Positions 27,858 to 35,856 of a DNA stretch of 64,000 nt are shown in pieces. Numbering within the stretch: the stretch's first letter is position 1; each line of letters opens with the position of its first letter. Origin of the DNA: Skermania piniformis (GTDB lineage Bacteria; Actinomycetota; Actinomycetes; Mycobacteriales; Mycobacteriaceae); the NCBI RefSeq assembly GCF_019285775.1, contig NZ_CP079105.1, forward strand, positions 2,790,001 through 2,854,000. The letters are read 5' to 3'. A model generated the notes under the pieces. The model was not told the DNA's origin and did not search any database. It saw only the letters and a program-made list of their open reading frames with translations. The position numbers and the translations under genes were made by a program.

Positions 27858-28883
27858 TCAATTGCAGGTCGGCGTGTCGCCGCCGTGGGTGAGCGCCTCG
27901 AGCGACCCGACCGCGTCGTCGAGCTTTTCGACCTTGATCAGTCGCAACCCGGCGGGCGGCTGTTGGCGAGCCTCGCTGCAGTTGTCGGCCGGCACCAGGA
28001 AGGTAGTCGCACCCGCCTCCCGCGCCGCGATCATCTTGAACCGGATACCGCCGATCGGGCCGACCACGCCGGCGTTGTCGATGGTGCCGGTGCCGGCCAC
28101 GAAGCCACCCCCACTGAGCTCGCCCGGACTCAACTTGTCGACCACCGCCAAGCTGAACATCAGACCGGCGGACGGACCGCCGATGTCGGCGAGATTGAAG
28201 TCCACGGTGAACGGCACATCGCCGGATTCGGTCGGCGTGATCCCGAGGTAACCCTTGGCCGGATCGTCCGGTCGAGCACCGAGCCGCACGGTGACCGGTA
28301 CGTCGGCACCGTCGCGGCGGACCACCAGCGGCAATTCGGTGCCGGGGGGCCGGCCGGAAACGGCGTTCTGCACCGCCTTCGGGTCAGCGACCGGTGTGCC
28401 GTCGACGCTCAACAGATCGTCACCCGAACGCAACGTGCCGTTCGACGGCCCGGGGTCGGCGACCGCGCCGATCTGCACCTTCAGCGGATATTTGAGATAC
28501 CGCAGCGCGGCCAGCTCGGCGCTGTCCTCGGATTGGGTGAACTCGTCCGCATTGTCCTGGTCGATCTCTTCCCGCGACTTGTCCGGCGGGTATACCTCGG
28601 ACCGCGGCACCAGAGCGGACCGGCCACTGATCCAGTAGCCGAACGCTTCGAACAAGCTCAGGCCGTCACGCACCGACACCGTCGTCATGTTCAGATGCCC
28701 GGACGTCGGGTCCAGCTCGGCCCCCCGGATGTCGACCACCGGCTTGCCGTCCGCGTCACCGAGGGTGTTGAACGTCGGGCCCGGCCCGAGCGCGACGTAA
28801 GGCACCGCGAGAACCGAACCCAGCACACCGAGCACGGTCACCGGTGCCAGAGCCGCGAGGAGCGTGACGATCCGTCGATTCAC
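27858..28883 (-). CDS. Membrane-anchored PDZ-domain protease, Lon-like Ser-Lys (Rv3194c type)
   Basis: 341 residues. An N-terminal membrane anchor (~5-30, VTLLAALAPVTVLGVLGSVLA), a PDZ domain (~135-215, LRSGDDLLSVDGTPV) and a C-terminal S16 (Lon-type) protease domain. The Ser-Lys dyad is visible as GGPSAGL (Ser) and GGIRFKMIAAREAGA (Lys). The active domain is therefore outside the membrane. GTG 28883 is leaderless by its -10 box. Divergent from the zincin-like gene with a shared 95-base promoter region. Substrate unknown. Confidence 0.9.
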   Translation of the reverse strand: MNRRIVTLLAALAPVTVLGVLGSVLAVPYVALGPGPTFNTLGDADGKPVVDIRGAELDPTSGHLNMTTVSVRDGLSLFEAFGYWISGRSALVPRSEVYPPDKSREEIDQDNADEFTQSEDSAELAALRYLKYPLKVQIGAVADPGPSNGTLRSGDDLLSVDGTPVADPKAVQNAVSGRPPGTELPLVVRRDGADVPVTVRLGARPDDPAKGYLGITPTESGDVPFTVDFNLADIGGPSAGLMFSLAVVDKLSPGELSGGGFVAGTGTIDNAGVVGPIGGIRFKMIAAREAGATTFLVPADNCSEARQQPPAGLRLIKVEKLDDAVGSLEALTHGGDTPTCN

Positions 28884-28890
28884 CCGGACC

Positions 28891-28896
28891 AGACTA
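28891..28896 (-). promoter_or_regulatory. -10 element of the PDZ protease gene (leaderless)
   Basis: TAGTCT on the minus strand, 7 bases before GTG 28883. Confidence 0.6.
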
Positions 28897-28966
28897 GTGC
28901 GGAGTAGTTACCGACGTGTTCGCCGACAGCGCATTGCGGTCGGCCCGCACCGGCGGGCCGGGATTG

Positions 28967-28972
28967 TACGGT
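28967..28972 (+). promoter_or_regulatory. -10 element of the zincin-like gene (leaderless)
   Basis: TACGGT, 6 bases before ATG 28979. Confidence 0.5.
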
Positions 28973-28978
28973 GGGAGC

Positions 28979-30352
28979 ATGACCGACCTCCCCTTCGGAT
29001 TCTCGAGCGGCGACGATGATCCGGATCGCGCAAAGAACCGTCCCGGCGGCGACTCCTCCGGCGCGCAGGGATTCGACCCGCAGTCGTTCGATGCCGCCGC
29101 ACTCGGCCAGATGCTGACCCAATTCGGCCAGATGCTGACCAACATGGGGCAGACCGGCGGGGCCGGTCCGGTCAACTACGACCTCGCCAAGCAGATCGCC
29201 CGGCAACAGCTCGGCGCCTCGGTACCGCCGGTCTCGGCCGGTGCGCAGCAGGCGGTGGCCGATGCCACCCACCTGGTCGATGTGTGGCTGGACGGTGCCA
29301 CCACGTTGCCGGCCGGTTCCGGGCCAGCAGTCGCTTGGACACCGGTCGACTGGATCGAACGGACGCTCGACACCTGGCGCCGGCTCTGCGATCCGGTCGC
29401 GCAGCAGATAGCCGGGCTGTGGACGGCCAATCTGCCCGCCGAGGCGAAGGATTTCGCCGGGCCGATGATCGGGATGATCGGACAGATGGGCGGGATGGCG
29501 TTCGGCTCGCAGCTCGGGCAAGCGCTGGGTCAGCTCGCACAGGAAGTGCTGACCTCGACCGACATCGGTCTGCCACTCGGGCCGACCGGTACGTCGGCGT
29601 TGTTGCCGAACACCATCGGCGAGTTCGCCAAAGGTCTGGAACAGCCCGAACGGGAGGTACTGGTCTTCCTGGCCGCGCGGGAAGCCGCCCACCAGCGGCT
29701 GTTCCAACACGTGCCGTGGTTGCGGCGGCGGCTGCTCGACACGGTCGAGGAGTATGCCCGCGGCATCGAGATGGACCTGTCCGGGATCGAGCGGGCGGCC
29801 CAAGGGCTGGACCCCACCGCGCTGATGGATCCGACCAAGTTGGAGGAGATCCTCGCGCAGGGCGCGCTGGAACCGCACACCACGCCGGAGCAGCAGGCGG
29901 CGCTGGAACGGTTGGAGACCTTGCTCGCCCTGATCGAGGGCTGGGTCGAGACGGTCGTGACGAGTGCACTCGGCGAGCGGCTGCCCGGGGTGTCGGCGAT
30001 GAGCGAAACTCTGCGGCGGCGGCGAGCGGGCGGCGGTCCCGCCGAGCAGACTTTCGCAACTCTGGTCGGGTTGGAGCTGCGCCCGCGCAAACTGCGCGAA
30101 GCGGCGACGCTGTGGCAGCGGCTGACCGACGAGACGGACATCGAGCGGCGCGACGGCGTCTGGTCGCACCCGGATCTGCTGCCGGACTCGGCCGACCTGG
30201 ACACCCCGGACGGATTCGTCACGCAGGTAGGGAGCAATTCCGAGCTCGACGACCCGATCGCCGCATTGGAGCAGACCGAAGCCCGGGAGCGCGCCGAACG
30301 CGAGGCCGCAACCGATTCGGCGACCGACGACGATCGACCGGCCGACAGCTGA
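28979..30352 (+). CDS. Zinc-dependent metalloprotease-like protein, DUF2342 (Rv3195 type)
   Basis: 457 residues, no signal peptide. The family's metal-binding helix reads FLAAREAAHQRLFQHVPWL (~residues 232-250), a variant of HExxH in which E and H ligands are spaced REAxH. The N-terminus is Asp/Gly/Pro-rich with a Gln/Met-rich repeat (QMLTQFGQMLTNMGQ). The C-terminal ~60 residues are acidic. Sits between the PDZ protease and the cyclodehydratase-like gene, as Rv3195 does. Proteolysis has been proposed from fold only. Confidence 0.82.
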   Translation: MTDLPFGFSSGDDDPDRAKNRPGGDSSGAQGFDPQSFDAAALGQMLTQFGQMLTNMGQTGGAGPVNYDLAKQIARQQLGASVPPVSAGAQQAVADATHLVDVWLDGATTLPAGSGPAVAWTPVDWIERTLDTWRRLCDPVAQQIAGLWTANLPAEAKDFAGPMIGMIGQMGGMAFGSQLGQALGQLAQEVLTSTDIGLPLGPTGTSALLPNTIGEFAKGLEQPEREVLVFLAAREAAHQRLFQHVPWLRRRLLDTVEEYARGIEMDLSGIERAAQGLDPTALMDPTKLEEILAQGALEPHTTPEQQAALERLETLLALIEGWVETVVTSALGERLPGVSAMSETLRRRRAGGGPAEQTFATLVGLELRPRKLREAATLWQRLTDETDIERRDGVWSHPDLLPDSADLDTPDGFVTQVGSNSELDDPIAALEQTEARERAEREAATDSATDDDRPADS

Positions 30353-30380
30353 CCTGAATACCGCGCGTGACGCCCGAGGG

Positions 30381-30418
30381 TGTGCACAACCTCCCACCTG
30401 CCCCCAGCCTGTGGATAA
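30381..30418 (+). promoter_or_regulatory. Two DnaA-box-like sequences
   Basis: TGTGCACAA (30381-30389) and TGTGGATAA (30410-30418, exact reverse complement of TTATCCACA) in the 117-base gap before the cyclodehydratase-like gene. A pair with 20-base spacing may bind DnaA. Confidence 0.3.
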
Positions 30419-30456
30419 CCCGCTCGCGACGGGGTCGGCCGCCGGTTCGAACCGGG

Positions 30457-30462
30457 CATACT
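30457..30462 (+). promoter_or_regulatory. -10 element of the cyclodehydratase-like gene (leaderless)
   Basis: CATACT, 7 bases before ATG 30470. Confidence 0.4.
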
Positions 30463-30469
30463 CCCGGCC

Positions 30470-31351
30470 ATGCCTGCACTGCCGATCTCCGACCCCGATA
30501 CCGGTCCGCAGTTGCTTCCGTCGCTTGCCGTCTTGGACCGACCCGACGGCCGGCTGCAGCTCGGCTGGGATCCGGAGCGGGCCGTGGTGGTCACTCCACC
30601 CGCCGGTACCGACGCCCTGGCGCTTCGGGCCGTACTACTGCTGCTCGACGGGCAACATTCCCCGGACCGGATCGTGGTAACCGCCGCCGAGTGGGGCTTG
30701 TCCGCCCGGCACACCCAGGCGCTGCTCGACGAACTGGCCGAGGCGGGCCTGCTCGCCGATCGTCGATCGACGCCGCCACTGCTCACCACCATCCGGGTGC
30801 ACGGACGAGGACCGCTGTCCGATGCGATTGCCACCGGACTGGCCAACGGCACGGTTCGCATCACTCGGTCCGGGGCTTATCGGTCGACCGACGACGCGGC
30901 CCGGTGGCTGGTCGACCTGGTTGTTCTCGCCGACGATCTGGTACCCGATCCCCGCCTGGTCGCCGATCTTCATCGATTGCGGATACCGCATCTACCGGTT
31001 CGGATGCGAGACGGTCGCGGCATGCTCGGACCATTGGTCCTGCCCGGTGATACCAGTTGCCTGCGCTGTGCCGATCTGACCCGGTCCGACGTCGACCCGG
31101 AATGGCCGCAACTGGCCGCGCAGCTGTTCGGCCGGATCGGGCGAGCAGCACCCGCGGCACTGCAGGCAACGGTCTCGCTCGCATTGCACGAGATCGTCAC
31201 GATCCGCAGCGGCTCGGCCCGCCGCCCACCCGCGTGTCTGGATGCCACCGTCGAGCTGGATCTGGACGGACATCGGCTCACGATTCGCCCCGGTCGTCGC
31301 CATCCTCTGTGTACCTGCTCACATCCGGCTCGATCTCAACGGATTCGGTAA
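30470..31351 (+). CDS. Cyclodehydratase/ThiF-like protein (Rv3196 type)
   Basis: 293 residues. It resembles the E1-like N-half of TOMM cyclodehydratases without a full Rossmann P-loop: a winged-helix-like start (LLLLDGQHSPDRIVV...HTQALLDELAEAGLL), a short Rossmann-like strand (TIRVHGRGPLSDAIA), and a zinc-type pair CLRC near residue 200 with CTC at the end (CTCSHPA). No catalytic YcaO partner is nearby. In mycobacteria the same gene precedes the ABC1 kinase gene; the 11-base spacing here implies cotranscription. Role unknown. Confidence 0.65.
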   Translation: MPALPISDPDTGPQLLPSLAVLDRPDGRLQLGWDPERAVVVTPPAGTDALALRAVLLLLDGQHSPDRIVVTAAEWGLSARHTQALLDELAEAGLLADRRSTPPLLTTIRVHGRGPLSDAIATGLANGTVRITRSGAYRSTDDAARWLVDLVVLADDLVPDPRLVADLHRLRIPHLPVRMRDGRGMLGPLVLPGDTSCLRCADLTRSDVDPEWPQLAAQLFGRIGRAAPAALQATVSLALHEIVTIRSGSARRPPACLDATVELDLDGHRLTIRPGRRHPLCTCSHPARSQRIR

Positions 31352-31362
31352 GAATGAGGACT

Positions 31363-32676
31363 GTGACCGACATCCCACGTAGTCGCGGTACGCGTAACGC
31401 GAAGCTGGCTCGAATCCCCCTCGGCATGGCCGGACGAGCCGCAGTCGGTTTCGGCCGCAAACTGGCCGGGGCCGACAAGAGTGCGGTCGATGCCGAGCTC
31501 AGCCAGAAGGCGGCGGAGCAGCTGTTCGCCGTTCTCGGCGAACTCAAGGGCGGCGCGATGAAGTTCGGTCAGGCGCTCAGTGTCATGGAGGCTGCGATAC
31601 CCGACGAGTTGGGCGAGCCGTACCGCGAGGCGCTGACCAAGCTCCAAGCTGCTGCACCCCCGCTACCCACGCCCGAGGTGCACCGGGTGCTCGACCTGCA
31701 GCTGGGTACCAAGTGGCGAGAACGATTCGAATCGTTCGACGACAACCCGGCCGCCTCCGCGAGCATCGGACAGGTGCATCGGGCGGTATGGGCGGACGGC
31801 CGCGCCGTCGCAGTGAAGGTGCAGTACCCGGGTGCGGACGAGGCGCTGCGGGCCGACCTCAAGACCCTGAGCCGGTTCGCCGGGGCGATCGCTCAGATCA
31901 CGCCGGGCGCAGACGTGAAACCGATTCTGGCCGAGCTGACCGAGCGCACCGAGGAAGAGCTCGATTATCGAATCGAGGCCGACCATCAGCGAGCGTTCAC
32001 CCGGGTCTTCGACGAACACAGTGATTTCATGGTGCCTCGCGTGGTGGCAAGCGCCCCGAAGGTCGTCGTCACCGAGTGGCTGACCGGTACCCCGTTGTCG
32101 GCAATCATCGCCGAAGGTACGACCGCACAACGCAACCGGGCCGGCGAATTGCTCGCCCGATTCCACCTCTCCTCCCCCGCGTTGGTCGGCTGGTTGCATT
32201 GCGATCCGCATCCGGGCAACTTCATGCTGCTCGCGGACAACCGACTCGGGGTGATCGACTTCGGCGCCTGCGCCCCGTTTCCCGATGGGTTGCCGCCGGT
32301 GCTCGGTCGGATGGTGCGACTGGCCCGCGAGCAGGATTACGGACCCTTGGTCGCCATGTTGGACGAGCACGGCTTCGTATTGCCGGGCCGGACGGTCACG
32401 CCGCGCGAAATCGACGAGTACCTGCGCCCGTTCACCGATCCGATCAAGACCGAGTCGTTCCACTTCACCCGGGCCTGGCTGCAGCGCGCAGCCGGCGTGA
32501 GCGCCAACTTCAACAGTCCGCAGGCGAAGACCGCGCGGGCGATGAATCTGCCCGCGGAATACTTGATGATCTTCCGAGTGCTGGCCGGATCGATCGGGAT
32601 CTGCGCCCAATTGGACGCGGAGACACCCTTTCTGGAGATCTTGACCGAGTGGCTACCCGGCTACGCCTCGCCGTAG
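31363..32676 (+). CDS. ABC1/AarF atypical kinase (Rv3197 type)
   Basis: 437 residues from GTG 31363 (GAGGA five bases upstream; ATG 31354 also fits). An atypical protein-kinase-like ATPase of the UbiB/COQ8 group. Motifs: KFGQALS (the KxGQ extension that blocks the normal site), SASIGQVHRA in place of the Gly-loop, VAVKVQYPG (Lys), EELDYRIEA, HCDPHPGNF (catalytic loop) and VIDFGA (metal). No membrane helix at the C-terminus. Located just before whiB7, as in M. tuberculosis. Substrate unknown. Confidence 0.92.
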   Translation: MTDIPRSRGTRNAKLARIPLGMAGRAAVGFGRKLAGADKSAVDAELSQKAAEQLFAVLGELKGGAMKFGQALSVMEAAIPDELGEPYREALTKLQAAAPPLPTPEVHRVLDLQLGTKWRERFESFDDNPAASASIGQVHRAVWADGRAVAVKVQYPGADEALRADLKTLSRFAGAIAQITPGADVKPILAELTERTEEELDYRIEADHQRAFTRVFDEHSDFMVPRVVASAPKVVVTEWLTGTPLSAIIAEGTTAQRNRAGELLARFHLSSPALVGWLHCDPHPGNFMLLADNRLGVIDFGACAPFPDGLPPVLGRMVRLAREQDYGPLVAMLDEHGFVLPGRTVTPREIDEYLRPFTDPIKTESFHFTRAWLQRAAGVSANFNSPQAKTARAMNLPAEYLMIFRVLAGSIGICAQLDAETPFLEILTEWLPGYASP

Positions 32677-32684
32677 CCGGGTAG
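32653..32684. terminator. Bidirectional terminator between ABC1 kinase gene and whiB7
   Basis: 13-bp perfect stem CTACCCGGCTACG / CGTAGCCGGGTAG, 6-base loop. It contains the last codons and stop of the kinase gene and ends six bases before the whiB7 stop. Confidence 0.75.
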
Positions 32685-32689
32685 TCCGA

Positions 32690-32965
32690 TCAGCTCGCGA
32701 TCTTGCGCGGACGACCCCGCGGACGTTTGCGAGCGATCACGGTGCCGTGCTCGAAGATCTCGCCGCCCCAGACGCCCCACGGTTCACCCCGATCCAGCGC
32801 CGCGGCCAAGCAGCCGCGTCGGACCGGGCACCCGGTGCAGAGCGCCTTGGCCTGCTCCAAGCCGGCCGGGGTATCGGCGAACCAGAGATCGGCATCCTCG
32901 GTCCGACAGGGTAAGGCCGCGGTTCGCGAGGTCGGGACGGGCGCCGCAGCGATGGCGCTGGTCAT
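32690..32965 (-). CDS. whiB7: Transcription factor WhiB7
   Basis: 91-residue iron-sulfur transcription activator of intrinsic antibiotic resistance, acting with the primary sigma factor. Cluster ligands Cys20, 43, 46 and 52 (C...CTGC...C), the WGVWGG turn at 63-68 and the C-terminal AT-hook RPRGRPRK at 81-88, which separates WhiB7 from other WhiB proteins. ATG 32965 has GAGGAG eight bases upstream; the frame is open to 33052 but without a better site. The genomic place, between the ABC1 kinase and uvrD2, is the same as in M. tuberculosis. The ~310-base leader holds an autoregulatory-type promoter, a uORF and an attenuator (listed separately). Confidence 0.96.
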   Translation of the reverse strand: MTSAIAAAPVPTSRTAALPCRTEDADLWFADTPAGLEQAKALCTGCPVRRGCLAAALDRGEPWGVWGGEIFEHGTVIARKRPRGRPRKIAS

Positions 32966-33044
32966 GGATACTGCTCCTCGATCTGCTCGGGTGATGCTGG
33001 TGGTCGAGCGAACCGGGACGAGCGTTCGAGCCGAATCGGCTTCG

Positions 33045-33084
33045 AAAGGCAAACGGCCACGGTTCGCGATGCGCTCCGTGGCCG
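33045..33084 (-). terminator. Attenuator terminator in the whiB7 leader
   Basis: On the minus strand, CGGCCACGG / CCGTGGCCG (9 bp, 13-base loop) followed by TTTGCCTTT. It lies 14 bases after the uORF stop and 80 bases before whiB7. Its left arm overlaps GCACGCCGGC (33090-33081), which can instead pair with GCCGGCGTGC inside the uORF (33141-33132), breaking the terminator. Confidence 0.8.
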
Positions 33085-33097
33085 GCGTGCGGCGGAA

Positions 33098-33223
33098 TTA
33101 CCCCGGTATCGGGATCACGGAGGACGGGCGGGCACGCCGGCGGCGTGCCCACGGTGCCGGACCGGCCGGGGCTGCGACCTGCAGCGACGGTGCGGCAAAA
33201 GTGCGCTCGACTGCGATACCCAT
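33098..33223 (-). CDS. whiB7 leader uORF, 41 codons
   Basis: A small ORF with the strongest Shine-Dalgarno in the region (GAGGAGGAGGAG, five bases before ATG 33223). The peptide starts MGIAVERTFAAPSLQ, has APWARRRRAR in the middle (four Arg codons in a row) and ends VIPIPG. Its last third encodes a 9-bp hairpin (33130-33150) whose 5' half alternates with the attenuator arm. Slow translation or stalling by ribosome-targeting drugs would shift the RNA to the antiterminator form. Leader uORFs and attenuation are known for mycobacterial whiB7; this peptide sequence is not one I recognise. Confidence 0.78.
   Translation of the reverse strand: MGIAVERTFAAPSLQVAAPAGPAPWARRRRARPSSVIPIPG
33130..33150 (-). 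promoter_or_regulatory. Protector hairpin 1:2 of the whiB7 attenuator
   Basis: Stem GGGCACGCC / GGCGTGCCC with a 3-base loop, inside the uORF over the Arg-codon run. While formed it sequesters the antiterminator strand and allows the downstream terminator. Confidence 0.7.
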
Positions 33224-33281
33224 CGAAACTCCTCCTCCTCACGAACCGATCCGCAAGCGGTTGCCCGCCGTGTTGTCGACC

Positions 33282-33320
33282 ACCCTAGGCAACCGGAGCC
33301 GAACCCGACAACCTATTTTT
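33282..33320 (-). promoter_or_regulatory. WhiB7-type promoter of whiB7
   Basis: Minus strand: AAAAAT (33320-33315), two bases-plus, then -35 TTGTCG (33311-33306), 18-base spacer, -10 TAGGGT (33287-33282). An A/T run just upstream of -35 is the site the WhiB7 AT-hook contacts. The A/T run is the end of the uvrD2 gene (its stop codon and Lys/Glu codons). Confidence 0.75.
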
Positions 33321-35448
33321 CACCTGGGGTTTCGCTGCCGGCCCGAGTGGATTTCCGGACCACGGCCAGCACACCCGCGCCGAACCGTTCCAGCTTCTTC
33401 GCCCCGATTCCGGGAATCGCCACCAACCCCCGATCGTCAGCCGGGCGCTGCTCGGCGATCGCGATCAACGTGTTGTCGGTGAACACGACGAAGGCCGGCA
33501 CGTCGAGTTCGCGTGCCGTGGTCAGCCGCCACGCCTTGAGCGCCGCCAGCAGCTCCGAATCGAGGTCGGCAGGGCAGCTTTCACAGCGACCCAGCACACT
33601 CGCCGGAGTGCCGAGCAACGGCTTTCCGCATACCCGACACCGCGGCCGACGTCGGCTCGTTCCGGCCGGTGCTATCCGAGACGCCGGCGAGTCGTCCGGC
33701 ACGAGCCCCACCAGGAATCGGGAGCGGCGTCGGCCACGGCGTCCGCCCGGGTTCCGGGCCAGCGCCCACGACAACGACAGCTGCTCGCGAGCGCGGGTCA
33801 CCCCGACATAGAGCAGGCGGCGCTCCTCTTCGACCGCGGCCCGGTCGGTCGCACCGTCGCCGTCACCGAGCGCATGGCTGATCGGCAACGTGCCGTCGAC
33901 CAGGCCGACCAGAAACACCGCATCCCACTCCAGCCCCTTTGCAGCGTGCAACGACGACAACGTCACACCCTGCACCACCGGGGGATGACGCGCCTCGGCG
34001 CGGGTGGTGAGTTCCCGCAGGAGGCCGGCCGGCGCCAGCTCGCCGTCGTGTTCGGCGAGTTCTTCGGTCAACCGGACCAACGAGCTCAACGACGCCCACC
34101 GTTCCCGTGCCTGCGCCCCGGTCGGTTCCTCCGCCGTGAGTCCGAGCGGTGCGAGCGTCGCCCGGACCAACGCGGGCAATCCGGCTCCCCGCGCCTGCTC
34201 CGGCAGATCGTCCCGGCTTGCGGCCTGCTGCAGCGCCCGTACCGCCTGCCGTACCTCGGGCCGGGAGAAGAACGCCTCGCCGCCCCGAACCAGGTACGGA
34301 ACGCCGGCCTCGGTGAGCGCCTGCTCGTACGCCTCGGACTGGGCGTTGATCCGGTACAACACGGCGATCTCGGCCGGCGCAGTGCCGTCGGCAACCAGCT
34401 TCTGGACAGCGGTGGCGACGGCCGCGGCCTCCGCCGACTCGTCGTCATGCTCGGCAAACCGCGGTTCCGGACCGGGCGCCCGCTGGCCGACCAACTGCAA
34501 CCGGGTACCGGCGATCCGGCCGTGCGCCATCCCGATCACCCGGTTCGCCAGCGCGACCACCTGTGGCGTCGACCGATAGTCCCGCTCCAGCCGAACCACC
34601 GTCGCATCCGGGAACCGGCGGGAAAAATCGAGCAGGTAACGCGGGGTGGCACCGGTAAACGAGTAGATGGTCTGATTGGCATCGCCGACCACGGTCAGGT
34701 CGTCCCGGTCACCGAGCCAGGCGTCGAGTACCCGCTGCTGCAACGGTGTCACGTCCTGGTACTCGTCGACCACGAAACAGCGGTACCGATCCCGAAACTC
34801 CTGCGCCACCGCCGGGTGATCCTCCAACGCCGCGGCAGTGTGCAGGAGGAGGTCGTCGAAATCCAGCAACAGCACGTCGCCGCGGGTCTTCAACTGCTCG
34901 TACAGCGCGTAGGCCGCGGCGATCTTCGCCGCATCGGCCGGGATGTCGCGGGCGTGCCGGTGCGCGGCGGCGGGATAGTCCTCCGGTGCGATCAGCGAGG
35001 CCTTCGCCCACTCGATCTCGCCGGCGAGGTCCCGTACTCCGTCGGCGCCGGTGGGTAGCCCGGTCCGGTTCGCCGCCTGACCGACCAGGGCAAACTTGCG
35101 GTCCAGCAGCTCCCACGACACATCGCCGACCACCTGGGGCCAGAAGTAGCCCAGCTGGCGCAGGGCGGCGGCATGAAATGTCCGCGCCTGCACCTGGGCC
35201 GCCGTCCCGGCCAGACCCAGCCCACGCAGCCGAGTGCGCATCTCCCCGGCGGCACGTGCGGTGAAGGTCACCGCGAGGACCTGACCGGCGGCCACGTGCC
35301 CGCGCTCGACCAGATGAGCGATCCGATGCGTGACCGTCCGCGTCTTTCCGGTGCCGGCCCCGGCCAGGATGCACAACGGTCCGCGGGGGGCGAGCACGGC
35401 TGCCGACTGCTGGGGGTCGAGACCCGGCACGCTCACCTCGGCTGGCAC
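33313..35448 (-). CDS. uvrD2: DNA helicase UvrD2 with tetracysteine and HRDC domains
   Basis: 711-residue superfamily-1 3'-to-5' helicase. Walker A GAGTGKT at 30-36, FVVDEYQDV (motif II), [13 protein letters not shown] (III), LERDYRST (IV), [13 protein letters not shown] (V) and [11 protein letters not shown] (VI). Then a four-Cys module [10 protein letters not shown]...CESC (~590-610) and a C-terminal HRDC domain (~625-700). This architecture is specific to actinobacterial UvrD2, which is essential in M. tuberculosis. GTG 35448 is chosen because the protein then starts [14 protein letters not shown]; the open frame reaches 35592. Its 3' end carries part of the whiB7 promoter. Confidence 0.95.
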   Translation of the reverse strand: MPAEVSVPGLDPQQSAAVLAPRGPLCILAGAGTGKTRTVTHRIAHLVERGHVAAGQVLAVTFTARAAGEMRTRLRGLGLAGTAAQVQARTFHAAALRQLGYFWPQVVGDVSWELLDRKFALVGQAANRTGLPTGADGVRDLAGEIEWAKASLIAPEDYPAAAHRHARDIPADAAKIAAAYALYEQLKTRGDVLLLDFDDLLLHTAAALEDHPAVAQEFRDRYRCFVVDEYQDVTPLQQRVLDAWLGDRDDLTVVGDANQTIYSFTGATPRYLLDFSRRFPDATVVRLERDYRSTPQVVALANRVIGMAHGRIAGTRLQLVGQRAPGPEPRFAEHDDESAEAAAVATAVQKLVADGTAPAEIAVLYRINAQSEAYEQALTEAGVPYLVRGGEAFFSRPEVRQAVRALQQAASRDDLPEQARGAGLPALVRATLAPLGLTAEEPTGAQARERWASLSSLVRLTEELAEHDGELAPAGLLRELTTRAEARHPPVVQGVTLSSLHAAKGLEWDAVFLVGLVDGTLPISHALGDGDGATDRAAVEEERRLLYVGVTRAREQLSLSWALARNPGGRRGRRRSRFLVGLVPDDSPASRIAPAGTSRRRPRCRVCGKPLLGTPASVLGRCESCPADLDSELLAALKAWRLTTARELDVPAFVVFTDNTLIAIAEQRPADDRGLVAIPGIGAKKLERFGAGVLAVVRKSTRAGSETPGEK

Positions 35449-35579
35449 GGGTCCATCATGACAGTGCCCCCGGACAATGCCGTGATCCGGGGAACGCGGC
35501 GATCGCGGGGAACCTGGCGATCCGACAGCATCGATGATCCTCGGGAACAGACCGGACCACGCCGGCGTTCGGTACCGGT

Positions 35580-35855
35580 GTGACGACGCCATCGCCGGTC
35601 GACGCCGGTACCGAACCCGCTCTGACCATGTACTCGACCACCTGGTGCGGCTACTGCCGACGGCTGAAGACCCAGCTGCGCGAGGCCGGGATCGCCTACA
35701 CCGAGATCGATATCGAACAGGACCCGGCGGCCGCCGAATTCGTCGGCCGGGTCAACGGTGGCAACCACGTGGTACCGACGCTGAAGTTCCCCGACGGCAG
35801 CACCGCAACCAACCCGTCGCTCGCCGAGGTTCGTCAGGCGCTCGGGCAGGCCTGA
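35580..35855 (+). CDS. mrx1: Mycoredoxin-1
   Basis: 91-residue glutaredoxin-fold protein that reduces mycothiol mixed disulfides. Active site [10 protein letters not shown], Cys23 and Cys26; CGYC is the mycoredoxin-1 sequence. The thioredoxin-fold cis-Pro is in HVVPTLKF. Start GTG 35580. Between uvrD2 and nudC, matching Rv3198A. Its stop is 3 bases from the nudC stop (convergent). Confidence 0.93.
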   Translation: MTTPSPVDAGTEPALTMYSTTWCGYCRRLKTQLREAGIAYTEIDIEQDPAAAEFVGRVNGGNHVVPTLKFPDGSTATNPSLAEVRQALGQA

Positions 35856-35856
35856 C

